64,000 nucleotides of DNA from contig NZ_RJWG01000002.1 of assembly GCF_004011155.1 (NCBI RefSeq), positions 124,001 through 188,000 on the forward strand, written 5' to 3'. The notes beneath the pieces were generated by a model that did not search any database, was not told the origin of the DNA, and worked only from the letters and a program-made list of their open reading frames with translations. Positions 46,692-54,464 of the stretch are shown here, piece after piece. Within the stretch, counting starts at the first letter, position 1. The number at the start of each line of letters is the position of its first letter. Origin of the DNA: Clostridium prolinivorans (GTDB taxonomy: Bacteria > Bacillota > Clostridia > Clostridiales > Clostridiaceae). Position numbers and translations under genes: made by a program.

Positions 46692-47143
46692 TATTTATTT
46701 TCCTCCCCTATCTCTTCTTTTATAATTTTTTTTACAATTAATTTATTGCCTTGAATATCTGTAATTATAATTAAATCACCTTTTTTAATTGGTTCCCCAA
46801 GGTTTTTTATTGTCCAATAAATACCATCAATTTTAATTTTAGCTTTTTCAATTACATCTTCATCCACAATAAATTTTCTTCCAATGTAATTCTCTTCCAT
46901 GGTAGCTGTTCTTTTTATAGTACCTTTTAAAACCTTTTTTATAAATGGATATCCTAATGCCATAGATATTGCACTAACAGCAATAAATATTATTAACTGT
47001 ACTGTAAAACTTGCATTTAAAATAAATCCAATTATTGCTGCAATTCCACCTACTGTAAACCATAAAAATAAAAATGAACTAGTAACTATGTCTACAATCA
47101 AAGCAATAACAGAAATAACTATCCAAAAAATTAATACATCCAC
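46691..47143 (-). CDS. NfeD-family membrane protein
   Basis: A 150-residue protein with three or four N-terminal helices (IFWIVISVIALIVDIV and on, to about residue 70). A C-terminal OB-fold-like domain (ENYIGRKFIVDEDVIEKAKI, then GDLIIITDIQGNKL) follows. This is the short NfeD form without the protease domain. GTG at 47143 follows AAGGGGGG. Operon partner of the SPFH gene downstream. Confidence 0.88.
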   Translation of the reverse strand: MDVLIFWIVISVIALIVDIVTSSFLFLWFTVGGIAAIIGFILNASFTVQLIIFIAVSAISMALGYPFIKKVLKGTIKRTATMEENYIGRKFIVDEDVIEKAKIKIDGIYWTIKNLGEPIKKGDLIIITDIQGNKLIVKKIIKEEIGEENK

Positions 47144-47515
47144 ACATGATCCCCCCTTTTATATAATTTTCCATAGATACATAACAATGGTTATGACCTT
47201 TAATTTAATTATATAACAGATAAAATAAATTTAATATGATTTTTTTATTTATCTATTACATTTATGCAGCTATTTCCGTTTAGTTATATAATACATCTTA
47301 AAAGTCATTTTGTTAAAGACTAATTTAACTTAAAATACGTTATTAAATACTATTTAAAGTGATTGCATTAAGTGTATTAAATAATTCTTTTCAATTTATA
47401 CTTTTTCCTTATAATTTTAATTTTTGTTTTATTAAATATCTATAAAATGGTATAATAATGATGAATTTGAAAAATATATACACTAAGGGAATGTATTTGA
47501 ATTGGAGTTGATTAT
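47144..47515. other. divergent promoter region, nfeD and nadE
   Basis: Only an extended -10 promoter (TGG then TATAAT, 47448-47456) toward nadE is clear. The rest is AT-rich without repeats or reading frames I can support. Confidence 0.5.
47448..47456 (+). promoter_or_regulatory. extended -10 promoter of nadE
   Basis: TGGTATAAT matches the extended -10 consensus, 60 bp before the nadE start; no good -35 is needed. Confidence 0.5.
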
Positions 47516-49417
47516 ATGAATTTTATAAGAGTTTCATCTGCATGTCCGTTAACAAATGTAGCAGACATAAATTTTAATTTAGAAAATATAAAAAAATGTA
47601 TTGAGGATTCTTTAAATGAAAATTCTAAGCTAATAGTGTTTCCAGAGCTTAGTATAACTTCCTACACCTGTGGTGATTTATTTCTTCAAAGTAAGCTTTA
47701 TAAAGAAGCTTTAAAGGCTCTAGAGGACTTATGTGTTTTTTCTAAAGATAAAGATATACTTATTGCTGTTGGTGCTCCCCTTTCATTTAATAATAGTATG
47801 TATAATTGTGCCTATATTATATTTAAAGGTAAAATATTGGGAATTGTTCCTAAAAGTTATATACCGAATTATAGTGAATTTTATGAGAAAAGATGGTTTT
47901 CTTCAGGATTAAATTTAATAAATAAAAATGTAAACTTATATTTTCAAAACGATATTCCTTTTGGTACAAATTTAATATTTACTTGTAAAGATTTTAAATT
48001 TGCTTTTGAGATTTGTGAAGATTTATGGGTTACCATACCTCCAAGTTCTTATTTGTCTTTAGGTGGAGCTAATATAATAGGTAATTTATCTGCTTCAAAT
48101 GAGATAATAAGTAAATTTGAATATAGAAAAAAACTTATAGAAACTCAAAGTGCAAGATGCATAAGTTCTTATGTATATGCTTCTTCTGGAGTTTTTGAAT
48201 CATCTACAGATTTAGTATTTAGCGGACATCTTTTAATAGGTGAAAATGGAAGAATTTTAAAAGAAAATAACCGTTTTCAAAGAAAGAATGAAGTTATTAC
48301 TTCTATTGTTGATGTTGATAAATTAATTAATGAAAGACATAAAAATATTAGTTTTTCAGATAGTTCTAATTTACATATAGAATTTAAAGAAATATATTTT
48401 ACTTTTGATGATACAAATATAGTGAATTTTGACAGGTATATAAATAAACACCCATTTGTACCTTCTAATGAAAAGAAAATGGAGCATAGATGCAAAGAAA
48501 TATTTAATATTCAATCTTGTGCGCTTGCTAAAAGAATCACTCACACTAAATTAAATAAAGCCGTTATTGGAATATCTGGAGGGTTAGATTCTACTCTTGC
48601 ACTTTTAGTTATTATAAAAACTTTTGATATTCTTAATCTGCCTAGAAAAAATATTATAACTGTAACAATGCCTGGATTTGGAACAACAGACAGAACTTAT
48701 AGCAATGCTATTAATTTATGTAAAAATTTAAATACAGATTTAAGAGAGATAAATATAGTAGATGCTTGTCTTCAGCATTTTAAAGATATTGGTCATAATC
48801 CTGATATCCACGATGTAACTTATGAAAATGTTCAAGCAAGAGAAAGAACTCAAATACTTATGGATATATCTAATAAAGAAGGTGCTATATTAGTAGGAAC
48901 AGGTGATTTATCAGAATTAGCATTAGGATGGGCAACATATAACGGAGATCATATGTCTATGTATTCTGTAAATTCTTCTGTACCAAAGACTCTTGTAAGA
49001 TATCTTGTACGTTATGCTGCTTTAAAAGAAGTAGATGAAAAAACTTCAGATATACTTTTAGATATATTAGACACACCAGTAAGCCCTGAGCTTTTACCTA
49101 AGGATACAAATGGCAATATATCTCAAAAAACAGAAGATATAGTAGGACCTTATGAGCTTCATGACTTTTTCTTATATTATTTTGTAAGGCAGGGAGCTTC
49201 TCCTGAAAAAATTTTATTTTTAGCTAAACATGCCTTCAAAGATGACTACGATAGTGAAACAATAGAAAAATGGTTTAATAAATTTATGAAAAGATTTTTC
49301 ACTCAACAATTTAAACGTTCAGCTTTGCCAGATGGTCCAAAAGTAGGTACTGTAAGTTTATCTCCACGTGGTGACTGGAGAATGCCTTCAGATGCAAGTT
49401 ATAATTCTTTTATATAA
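47516..49417 (+). CDS. nadE: glutamine-dependent NAD+ synthetase
   Basis: A 633-residue fusion enzyme that makes NAD+ from deamido-NAD+ using glutamine. The N-terminal carbon-nitrogen hydrolase domain (1-280) has its Glu in VFPELSITSY, its Lys in VPKSYIPNYSEFYEKRWF and its Cys in FAFEICEDLW. The C-terminal synthetase domain starts with the PP-loop VIGISGGLDSTLALLVI (near 352). SPRGDWRMPSDASY ends the family pattern. ATG at 47516 after TTGGAG. Confidence 0.94.
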   Translation: MNFIRVSSACPLTNVADINFNLENIKKCIEDSLNENSKLIVFPELSITSYTCGDLFLQSKLYKEALKALEDLCVFSKDKDILIAVGAPLSFNNSMYNCAYIIFKGKILGIVPKSYIPNYSEFYEKRWFSSGLNLINKNVNLYFQNDIPFGTNLIFTCKDFKFAFEICEDLWVTIPPSSYLSLGGANIIGNLSASNEIISKFEYRKKLIETQSARCISSYVYASSGVFESSTDLVFSGHLLIGENGRILKENNRFQRKNEVITSIVDVDKLINERHKNISFSDSSNLHIEFKEIYFTFDDTNIVNFDRYINKHPFVPSNEKKMEHRCKEIFNIQSCALAKRITHTKLNKAVIGISGGLDSTLALLVIIKTFDILNLPRKNIITVTMPGFGTTDRTYSNAINLCKNLNTDLREINIVDACLQHFKDIGHNPDIHDVTYENVQARERTQILMDISNKEGAILVGTGDLSELALGWATYNGDHMSMYSVNSSVPKTLVRYLVRYAALKEVDEKTSDILLDILDTPVSPELLPKDTNGNISQKTEDIVGPYELHDFFLYYFVRQGASPEKILFLAKHAFKDDYDSETIEKWFNKFMKRFFTQQFKRSALPDGPKVGTVSLSPRGDWRMPSDASYNSFI

Positions 49418-49418
49418 A

Positions 49419-49454
49419 AATAATGAGGCAGAAACTTATTTCTGCCTCATTATT
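49419..49454. terminator. bidirectional terminator, nadE and yaaR
   Basis: A perfect 16-bp stem: AATAATGAGGCAGAAA (49419-49434), loop CTTA, complement 49439-49454. Its right arm overlaps the yaaR stop. Confidence 0.92.
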
Positions 49455-49875
49455 TATAAATATCTACAACTAATCCAGTAATTTCATCTATTGTTGCTGC
49501 AATTTTCATATTATCCTTTTCTTCGCTTAATAAAAGCTCAGTAAGTTCTTTCAGTTTAATGTCAATAGTTTCTACTGTCATAAAATATTGAGTCTGCCAA
49601 AAACTAATATCTTTATTAACTTCATACATATATGACATTATAGATTTTAAATATTCTTTTATAAGATTTTTATAAGCATATACATCTGAATAACATTTTG
49701 TTATTGCAAGCCTATTACCTTTCTTTTTTATATTTATAATCATTTCTTTAAGCTGCTGCTCATTTTTTTTATCTTTTGCAAAATTAAAGCTTTGAGAAAA
49801 GTCTTTTTTTGTATTAATGCTTTTCTTATCTTCAGAAATAAGAGGTGCATTTCTTTTTACTCTCGATATTTCCAA
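49450..49875 (-). CDS. yaaR: YaaR-family (DUF327) protein
   Basis: A 141-residue helical protein of the DUF327 family. The conserved core is LKEMIINIKKKGNRLAITKC, then YKNLIKEYLKSIMSYMYEV, and the family ends in ATIDEITGLVVDIYK. The start is taken as TTG at 49875, 6 bp after AGGGGTG; GTG and TTG codons further upstream lie within or before that site. Function unknown. Confidence 0.85.
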   Translation of the reverse strand: MEISRVKRNAPLISEDKKSINTKKDFSQSFNFAKDKKNEQQLKEMIINIKKKGNRLAITKCYSDVYAYKNLIKEYLKSIMSYMYEVNKDISFWQTQYFMTVETIDIKLKELTELLLSEEKDNMKIAATIDEITGLVVDIYK

Positions 49876-49968
49876 AACTTTCACCCCTACCTGCAAAATT
49901 TATTCATAATTAATATCTATATATCTATTTTTACTTTATTATAACACATATGTAAATAAAATTTATTC

Positions 49969-50093
49969 ATATTTTGATTATCTTACAAAAAGTCTTTTTG
50001 TTAAATATTTACAACTATATATAATTAATAGAAATTTAGAAACACTATAAATTATATAGTGAAAATTAATTTACAGATTATAGTTTATTATTA
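49969..50093 (+). repeat. dispersed repeat R1, subfamily a, forward
   Basis: Contains TTTGATTATCTTACAAAAAG, TTAAATATTTACAACTATAT, TAATAGAAATTTAGAAACAC and AAATTAATTTACAGATTATA. The right end is more degraded than in the copies at 31761 and 37306. Confidence 0.78.
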
Positions 50094-50111
50094 TTTTTTA
50101 TTACTAAAAAT

Positions 50112-50378
50112 TTAGTTATTAAGATTTTTTGATGAACTTTTTATAAATCTTTGTTCTAAATAATATGATTTTTTATTATAATTAGAAATTTTATTATAAC
50201 TTTCTTCATTTTTTATTCTTTGAATAGTGTAAAAATAAGAACTAATAAAAACTATGATGCAAAGAATTACAAAAACTATTACCTTTACCAAAGGTTTTTT
50301 TAAATTATTAATAATTGCTAATTTAATTTTTTCAAATTTTTTCTTTTTTATTATATTATTATCACATTCATCTTTCAT
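50112..50378 (-). CDS. small single-pass membrane protein
   Basis: An 88-residue protein: a Lys-rich N-terminus (IIKKKKFEKIKLAI), one strong hydrophobic helix at about 33-53 (VIVFVILCIIVFISSYF) and a polar C-terminus with Asn/Ser/Lys. A perfect GGAGGAAAAT precedes ATG at 50378. No family recognised; it does not resemble a toxin or a holin in obvious ways. Confidence 0.7.
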   Translation of the reverse strand: MKDECDNNIIKKKKFEKIKLAIINNLKKPLVKVIVFVILCIIVFISSYFYTIQRIKNEESYNKISNYNKKSYYLEQRFIKSSSKNLNN

Positions 50379-50623
50379 ATATTTTCCTCCATAATTTATT
50401 ATTTATATATAACTTCAGAGTTTAATTAATCCCTCTAATAAAATAAACTCTTATATTTGCTAAAAATGAAATGAATTTAATTATTCTTTTATTTTTCTAC
50501 ATTTAGTTTTTATATTTAATATTTGTAGCTTATAAAATATATGAAAAAAAGTTTTTATATATGAATTAAGAATAAATTAAATAAAATATAAATTTTTAAT
50601 ATAGTTCAGCTATTTTTGTACAA

Positions 50624-50700
50624 TTATCAACAAAAATTGTGATATATTAGGACATTATCATAAATCAATCACAAATACATTATTTTTATCAAAATATATA
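50624..50700 (+). promoter_or_regulatory. second copy of the 77-bp element, abutting the -35 box
   Basis: Starts TTATCAACAAAAATTGTGA and contains TATATTAGGACATTATCATA then AATCAATCA (50643-50671). It ends directly before TTGAGT, the same geometry as at 34288-34364. Confidence 0.65.
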
Positions 50701-50729
50701 TTGAGTTTTAGAAATTCATATGATATAAT
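50701..50729 (+). promoter_or_regulatory. sigma-A promoter of the P-type ATPase gene
   Basis: TTGAGT (50701-50706), 17-bp spacer, TATAAT (50724-50729), just upstream of the riboswitch. Confidence 0.85.
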
Positions 50730-50732
50730 TTG

Positions 50733-50855
50733 TAAAAAGGGGAGTAGCATGGACTTATAAGTTTTTAACTATTCGTCATTACGGTTTAAACCCGGATAGT
50801 TAACTCAAAGTGAGATGCAAGACCTTTGTCATAAATATGGCAAGGGTCTTTTTTT
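50733..50855 (+). promoter_or_regulatory. yybP-ykoY manganese riboswitch with terminator
   Basis: Conserved parts of the Mn2+ riboswitch are present: AAAAAGGGGAGTAGC (from 50735), TCGTCATTACGG (50774-50785), CCCGG (50791), and GAGATGCAAGACCTTT ending the P1 stem. A terminator follows: AGACCTTTG (50820-50828) pairs with CAAGGGTCT (50841-50849), then a T run. The left arm overlaps the P1 3' arm, so ligand binding should prevent termination and turn the ATPase on. Remaining sequence of 50379-50909: the 77-bp element and AT-rich filler. Confidence 0.93.
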
Positions 50856-50909
50856 GTGTCAAATTCATAAATTTAAAAATTTTTCTAATAATATTAAAGA
50901 GGTGATTTT

Positions 50910-53576
50910 ATGTGGTTTTTAAAAGACAAAAATGAAGTTTTAAAAGAATTTAAAGTTGACGCTTTAAATGGACTTTCGTCCGAAGAAGCTAAAAACAGGC
51001 TATTAAAATATGGCGAAAATAAGCTTGTTGAAAAAAAATCTAAAACACTGTTTCAGCTGTTTTTGGCACAATTAAATGATATTATGATTTTTATTTTATT
51101 AGGTGCTGCAATTATTTCTGGATTAATGGGAGAAGTCAGCGATACCATCATTATAAGTTTAGTTGTAATTATAAATGCAGTTGTAGGCGTAATACAAGAA
51201 TCAAAAGCTGAAAAAGCTTTAGATGCTTTAAAAAAGCTATCTACTCCTAAAGCTGTAGTAAAAAGAGATGGTGAACTTAAAGAAATACCTTCTGAAGAAG
51301 TTGTACCTGGCGATATAGTTATAATTGATGCTGGAAGATACATACCTTGTGATTTAAGACTTATAGAAAGTGCTAATCTAAAAATTGAAGAATCAGCTCT
51401 TACAGGAGAATCCGTTCCATCTGATAAAGATGCTGACTTAATTTTAGAATCCTCTGATACCCCGCTTGGTGATCAGAAAAATATGGCTTTTAGTTCTACT
51501 TTATCTACATATGGAAGAGGAGTAGGAGTAGCTGTAGCAACAGGAATGAACACAGAAATAGGTAAAATAGCAAAAATGCTTGAAGATGATGAAGATAACG
51601 AAACTCCTCTTCAGAAAAAAATATCAGAACTTGGAAAAATTTTAGGATTTGCTGCTCTTATAATATGTGCTATTATGTTCATAGTTGGAATTATCCAAGG
51701 AAGAGAATTATTTGATATGTTCTTTACTGCTATAAGTCTTGCAGTAGCTGCAATACCAGAAGGTCTTGTTGCTGTTGTTACTTTGGTTTTAGCTATGGGC
51801 GTTCAAAAGATGATAAAACAAAATGCAATTATAAGAAAACTACCTGCTGTTGAAACTTTAGGGTCAGTTAACATAATTTGCTCTGATAAAACTGGTACAT
51901 TAACTCAAAACAAAATGACAGTCACAAAATTTTATGCAAATAATGTTTTTGATGATATATCTTCTTTAAATATAGAAGATCCTATCCATAGGCTTCTTTT
52001 AGAAAATTTAATTTTATGTACAGATGCTACTTATTCTGAAGGTTCCAGTACTGGTGACCCTACAGAAATAGCTCTTCTTGAAGCTGGGGTTAAATTTAAT
52101 ATATTTAAAGACACTTTAGAAAAATTACATCCTAGAAAAAATGAAATACCTTTTGACTCAGACAGAAAACTCATGACTACTGTAAATCAATATGATAATC
52201 AATATTTTGTAATGACTAAAGGTGCAACAGATAACCTTCTTAATATATGTACATCTATATATATAGATAATGAAGTAAAACCATTAACAGATGAGTTAAA
52301 AAATAAAATAATGAGTTATGCAAATAATATGTCAGATGATGCTCTTAGAGTATTAGGAGCTGCGTATAAAAAAATAGATTCTCCTCATGTAGCTATTGAC
52401 AATTTAGAATCTGATTTAATTTTTATAGGTCTTGTTGGAATGATAGATCCTCCTAGATTAGAAGTTAAAGATTCAATAGCTCAATGTAAAAGATCTGGAA
52501 TTAAAACCATTATGATAACTGGAGACCATAAAAATACTGCTTTTGCAATAGCAAAAGAATTAGGCATAGCTGAAACTTTAGATCAATCAATTTCAGGAAC
52601 TGAACTTGATAAATTATCTCAAGAAGAGCTTAGTGAAAAGATTGATAATTTAAGAGTTTTTGCAAGAGTTTCCCCAGAACATAAAGTAAAAATAGTAAAA
52701 GCATTTAAATCAAAGGGAAATATAGTCTCTATGACAGGCGATGGAGTTAATGATGCTCCTTCATTAAAAGCTGCTGATATAGGAGTTGCTATGGGTATTA
52801 CTGGTACTGATGTTGCAAAAGGAGCAGCTGATATGGTACTTACAGATGATAATTTCTCTACTATAGTTTCTGCTGTAGAACAAGGAAGAAATATATATAA
52901 TAATATAAAAAAATCCATAATATTCCTACTATCTTGTAATACAGGTGAAATAATTTCTTTATTCTTTGCAATACTTTTAGGCTGGCCTACACCATTAATG
53001 CCTATACATTTATTATGGGTGAATTTAATAACAGATACCCTCCCAGCATTAGCTTTAGGTGCTGATCCTGGTGATCCTAGCGTAATGGATGAAAAACCTC
53101 GTAATCCAAAAGATAGCTTATTTGCTCATGGCGCTGGAATAAACCTTATATTAAATGGTATTTTAATAGGTATTTTAACACTTTCAGCTTTTGTAATTGG
53201 AGCAAGGGTTGAATCAAATGTTACAACATTATTCCCAATATTCCCTGAAAATATTTCAAAGGATGCATTAATTCACGCACAAACTATGGCTTTTATAGTT
53301 TTAAGTGTATCTCAGCTAATACATTCTTTAAATATGAGAAATTCTAAAAAATCTATATTTCAAATTGGATTTTTCTCAAATATGTTTTTAATAGGTGCTA
53401 TATTAATTGGAATATTCCTTCAAGATATAGTTATAACTGTTCCATTTTTAGCAAAGATATTTGAAGTTTCTAATTTAACAGGCAGTGAATGGGGTACTGT
53501 AATATTGCTTTCAATAATTCCACTTATATTTAATGAAATTGCTAAAATATTTATAAGAATAAAAGAAAAAGCTTAA
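50910..53576 (+). CDS. P2-type cation ATPase, probable Mn2+ (Ca2+) exporter
   Basis: An 888-residue SERCA/PMCA-like pump. The TGES actuator motif is in LTGESVPSD, phosphorylation Asp326 is in ICSDKTGTLT, and the hinge is GDGVNDAPSLKAADIG. PEGL in IPEGLVAVVT (M4) and VNLITDTLPALALGAD (M6) supply cation ligands. Ten helices are expected. Such pumps are commonly called Ca2+-ATPases; the Mn2+ riboswitch in its leader argues for Mn2+ export, as for the L. lactis YoaB pump. ATG after AAGAGGTGAT. Confidence 0.93.
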   Translation: MWFLKDKNEVLKEFKVDALNGLSSEEAKNRLLKYGENKLVEKKSKTLFQLFLAQLNDIMIFILLGAAIISGLMGEVSDTIIISLVVIINAVVGVIQESKAEKALDALKKLSTPKAVVKRDGELKEIPSEEVVPGDIVIIDAGRYIPCDLRLIESANLKIEESALTGESVPSDKDADLILESSDTPLGDQKNMAFSSTLSTYGRGVGVAVATGMNTEIGKIAKMLEDDEDNETPLQKKISELGKILGFAALIICAIMFIVGIIQGRELFDMFFTAISLAVAAIPEGLVAVVTLVLAMGVQKMIKQNAIIRKLPAVETLGSVNIICSDKTGTLTQNKMTVTKFYANNVFDDISSLNIEDPIHRLLLENLILCTDATYSEGSSTGDPTEIALLEAGVKFNIFKDTLEKLHPRKNEIPFDSDRKLMTTVNQYDNQYFVMTKGATDNLLNICTSIYIDNEVKPLTDELKNKIMSYANNMSDDALRVLGAAYKKIDSPHVAIDNLESDLIFIGLVGMIDPPRLEVKDSIAQCKRSGIKTIMITGDHKNTAFAIAKELGIAETLDQSISGTELDKLSQEELSEKIDNLRVFARVSPEHKVKIVKAFKSKGNIVSMTGDGVNDAPSLKAADIGVAMGITGTDVAKGAADMVLTDDNFSTIVSAVEQGRNIYNNIKKSIIFLLSCNTGEIISLFFAILLGWPTPLMPIHLLWVNLITDTLPALALGADPGDPSVMDEKPRNPKDSLFAHGAGINLILNGILIGILTLSAFVIGARVESNVTTLFPIFPENISKDALIHAQTMAFIVLSVSQLIHSLNMRNSKKSIFQIGFFSNMFLIGAILIGIFLQDIVITVPFLAKIFEVSNLTGSEWGTVILLSIIPLIFNEIAKIFIRIKEKA

Positions 53577-53621
53577 AATAAAAATTTACATTTAATTAAT
53601 TATTTGTTTTCTTTATATAAT

Positions 53622-53668
53622 AAAACCATACATGTATTAAATAAATTTTTTAGTACATGTATGGTTTT
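53622..53668. terminator. bidirectional terminator after the P-type ATPase gene
   Basis: AAAACCATACATGTA (53622-53636) with an exact complement at 53654-53668, A- and T-rich outside; it can end the convergent fRMsr gene as well. Confidence 0.9.
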
Positions 53669-53691
53669 AATTTATATAAATTATTTAGTCT

Positions 53692-54189
53692 TTAAACTTC
53701 TTCCCAATTTATATATTTATTTAGTTTTTCAACAAATTTTATAAGATACTTTTCCTCTAATTCAGTGAATCTATTAAACTCTGGACTATCTAAATCTAAA
53801 ACAGCATAAACTTTATTTTCTTTAATTATAGGTATTACGATTTCAGAGTTTGTGGCAAAATCACAGGCAATATGCCCTGAAAAATTATGTACATTATCTA
53901 TTCTTTGAACTTTTTTTAAAGCTGCTGCACTACCACATACTCCATTTCCAAGTTTAATTCTATTGCAAGCCGGCATTCCTTGAAAAGGTCCTAAAACAAG
54001 TTCATCTCCTCTCATTATATAAAATCCTACCCAATTTAATTTATCTAAACAAGCTTTTATAATAGCACTTGCATTGCTTAAATTGGCAAGAGAATTTTTT
54101 TCTGTGCTGCATTGTCCTTCAATCAATATAAGCATATATTTATATTTTTCTTCTGTAGACATATTTTGCAAAACATCTAATTTAAACAT
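53692..54189 (-). CDS. free methionine-(R)-sulfoxide reductase (GAF domain)
   Basis: A 165-residue GAF-domain enzyme that reduces free methionine-R-sulfoxide. The three active-site cysteines are in family positions: MPACNRIKLG, NGVCGSAAAL and HIACDFATNSE. LNWVGFYIMRGDELVLGPFQ is the family signature. ATG at 54189 after AAGGTGG. Single gene, oxidative-damage repair. Confidence 0.9.
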   Translation of the reverse strand: MFKLDVLQNMSTEEKYKYMLILIEGQCSTEKNSLANLSNASAIIKACLDKLNWVGFYIMRGDELVLGPFQGMPACNRIKLGNGVCGSAAALKKVQRIDNVHNFSGHIACDFATNSEIVIPIIKENKVYAVLDLDSPEFNRFTELEEKYLIKFVEKLNKYINWEEV

Positions 54190-54355
54190 ATTTTACCACC
54201 TTTTTAATAAATTTATTCTGCATAGGAATATATAAATATGTATTATAATGAAGTAGAAAAATTTATACTAACCTGCCTCATCATATTAATACTATTTATT
54301 AAATAATAAACATATGATATTGATTTTGTCAATAAATTTTCAAGAAATAAAATTG

Positions 54356-54384
54356 TTGAATTATATTGGAAAATATTCTATAAT
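54356..54384 (+). promoter_or_regulatory. sigma-A promoter of nrdJ
   Basis: TTGAAT (54356-54361), 17-bp spacer, TATAAT (54379-54384). Confidence 0.78.
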
Positions 54385-54395
54385 AGTCTTCGTGA

Positions 54396-54442
54396 TACAA
54401 TATATAGTGGTTATTTGCGAAAATAATACTATATATAGCTAA
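54396..54442 (+). promoter_or_regulatory. pair of NrdR boxes
   Basis: Two near-palindromic boxes, ACAATATATAGTGG (54397-54410) and ATACTATATATAGCTA (54426-54441). Their shared ATATATAG cores lie exactly 31 bp apart, the three-turn spacing of NrdR box pairs. They lie between the -10 box and the start codon, so NrdR binding would repress nrdJ. No nrdR gene is in the window. Confidence 0.82.
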
Positions 54443-54464
54443 GTATTATAATGGAGGTAAATAT

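Noticed and set aside
46899-47216. 105-codon plus-strand frame across nfeD
   Set aside because: Antisense to a well-supported membrane protein gene; its hydrophobic content is a mirror of that gene.
54190-54464. Cobalamin riboswitch before the B12-dependent nrdJ
   Set aside because: The 5' region is short and AT-rich with no B12-box; the NrdR boxes explain control.
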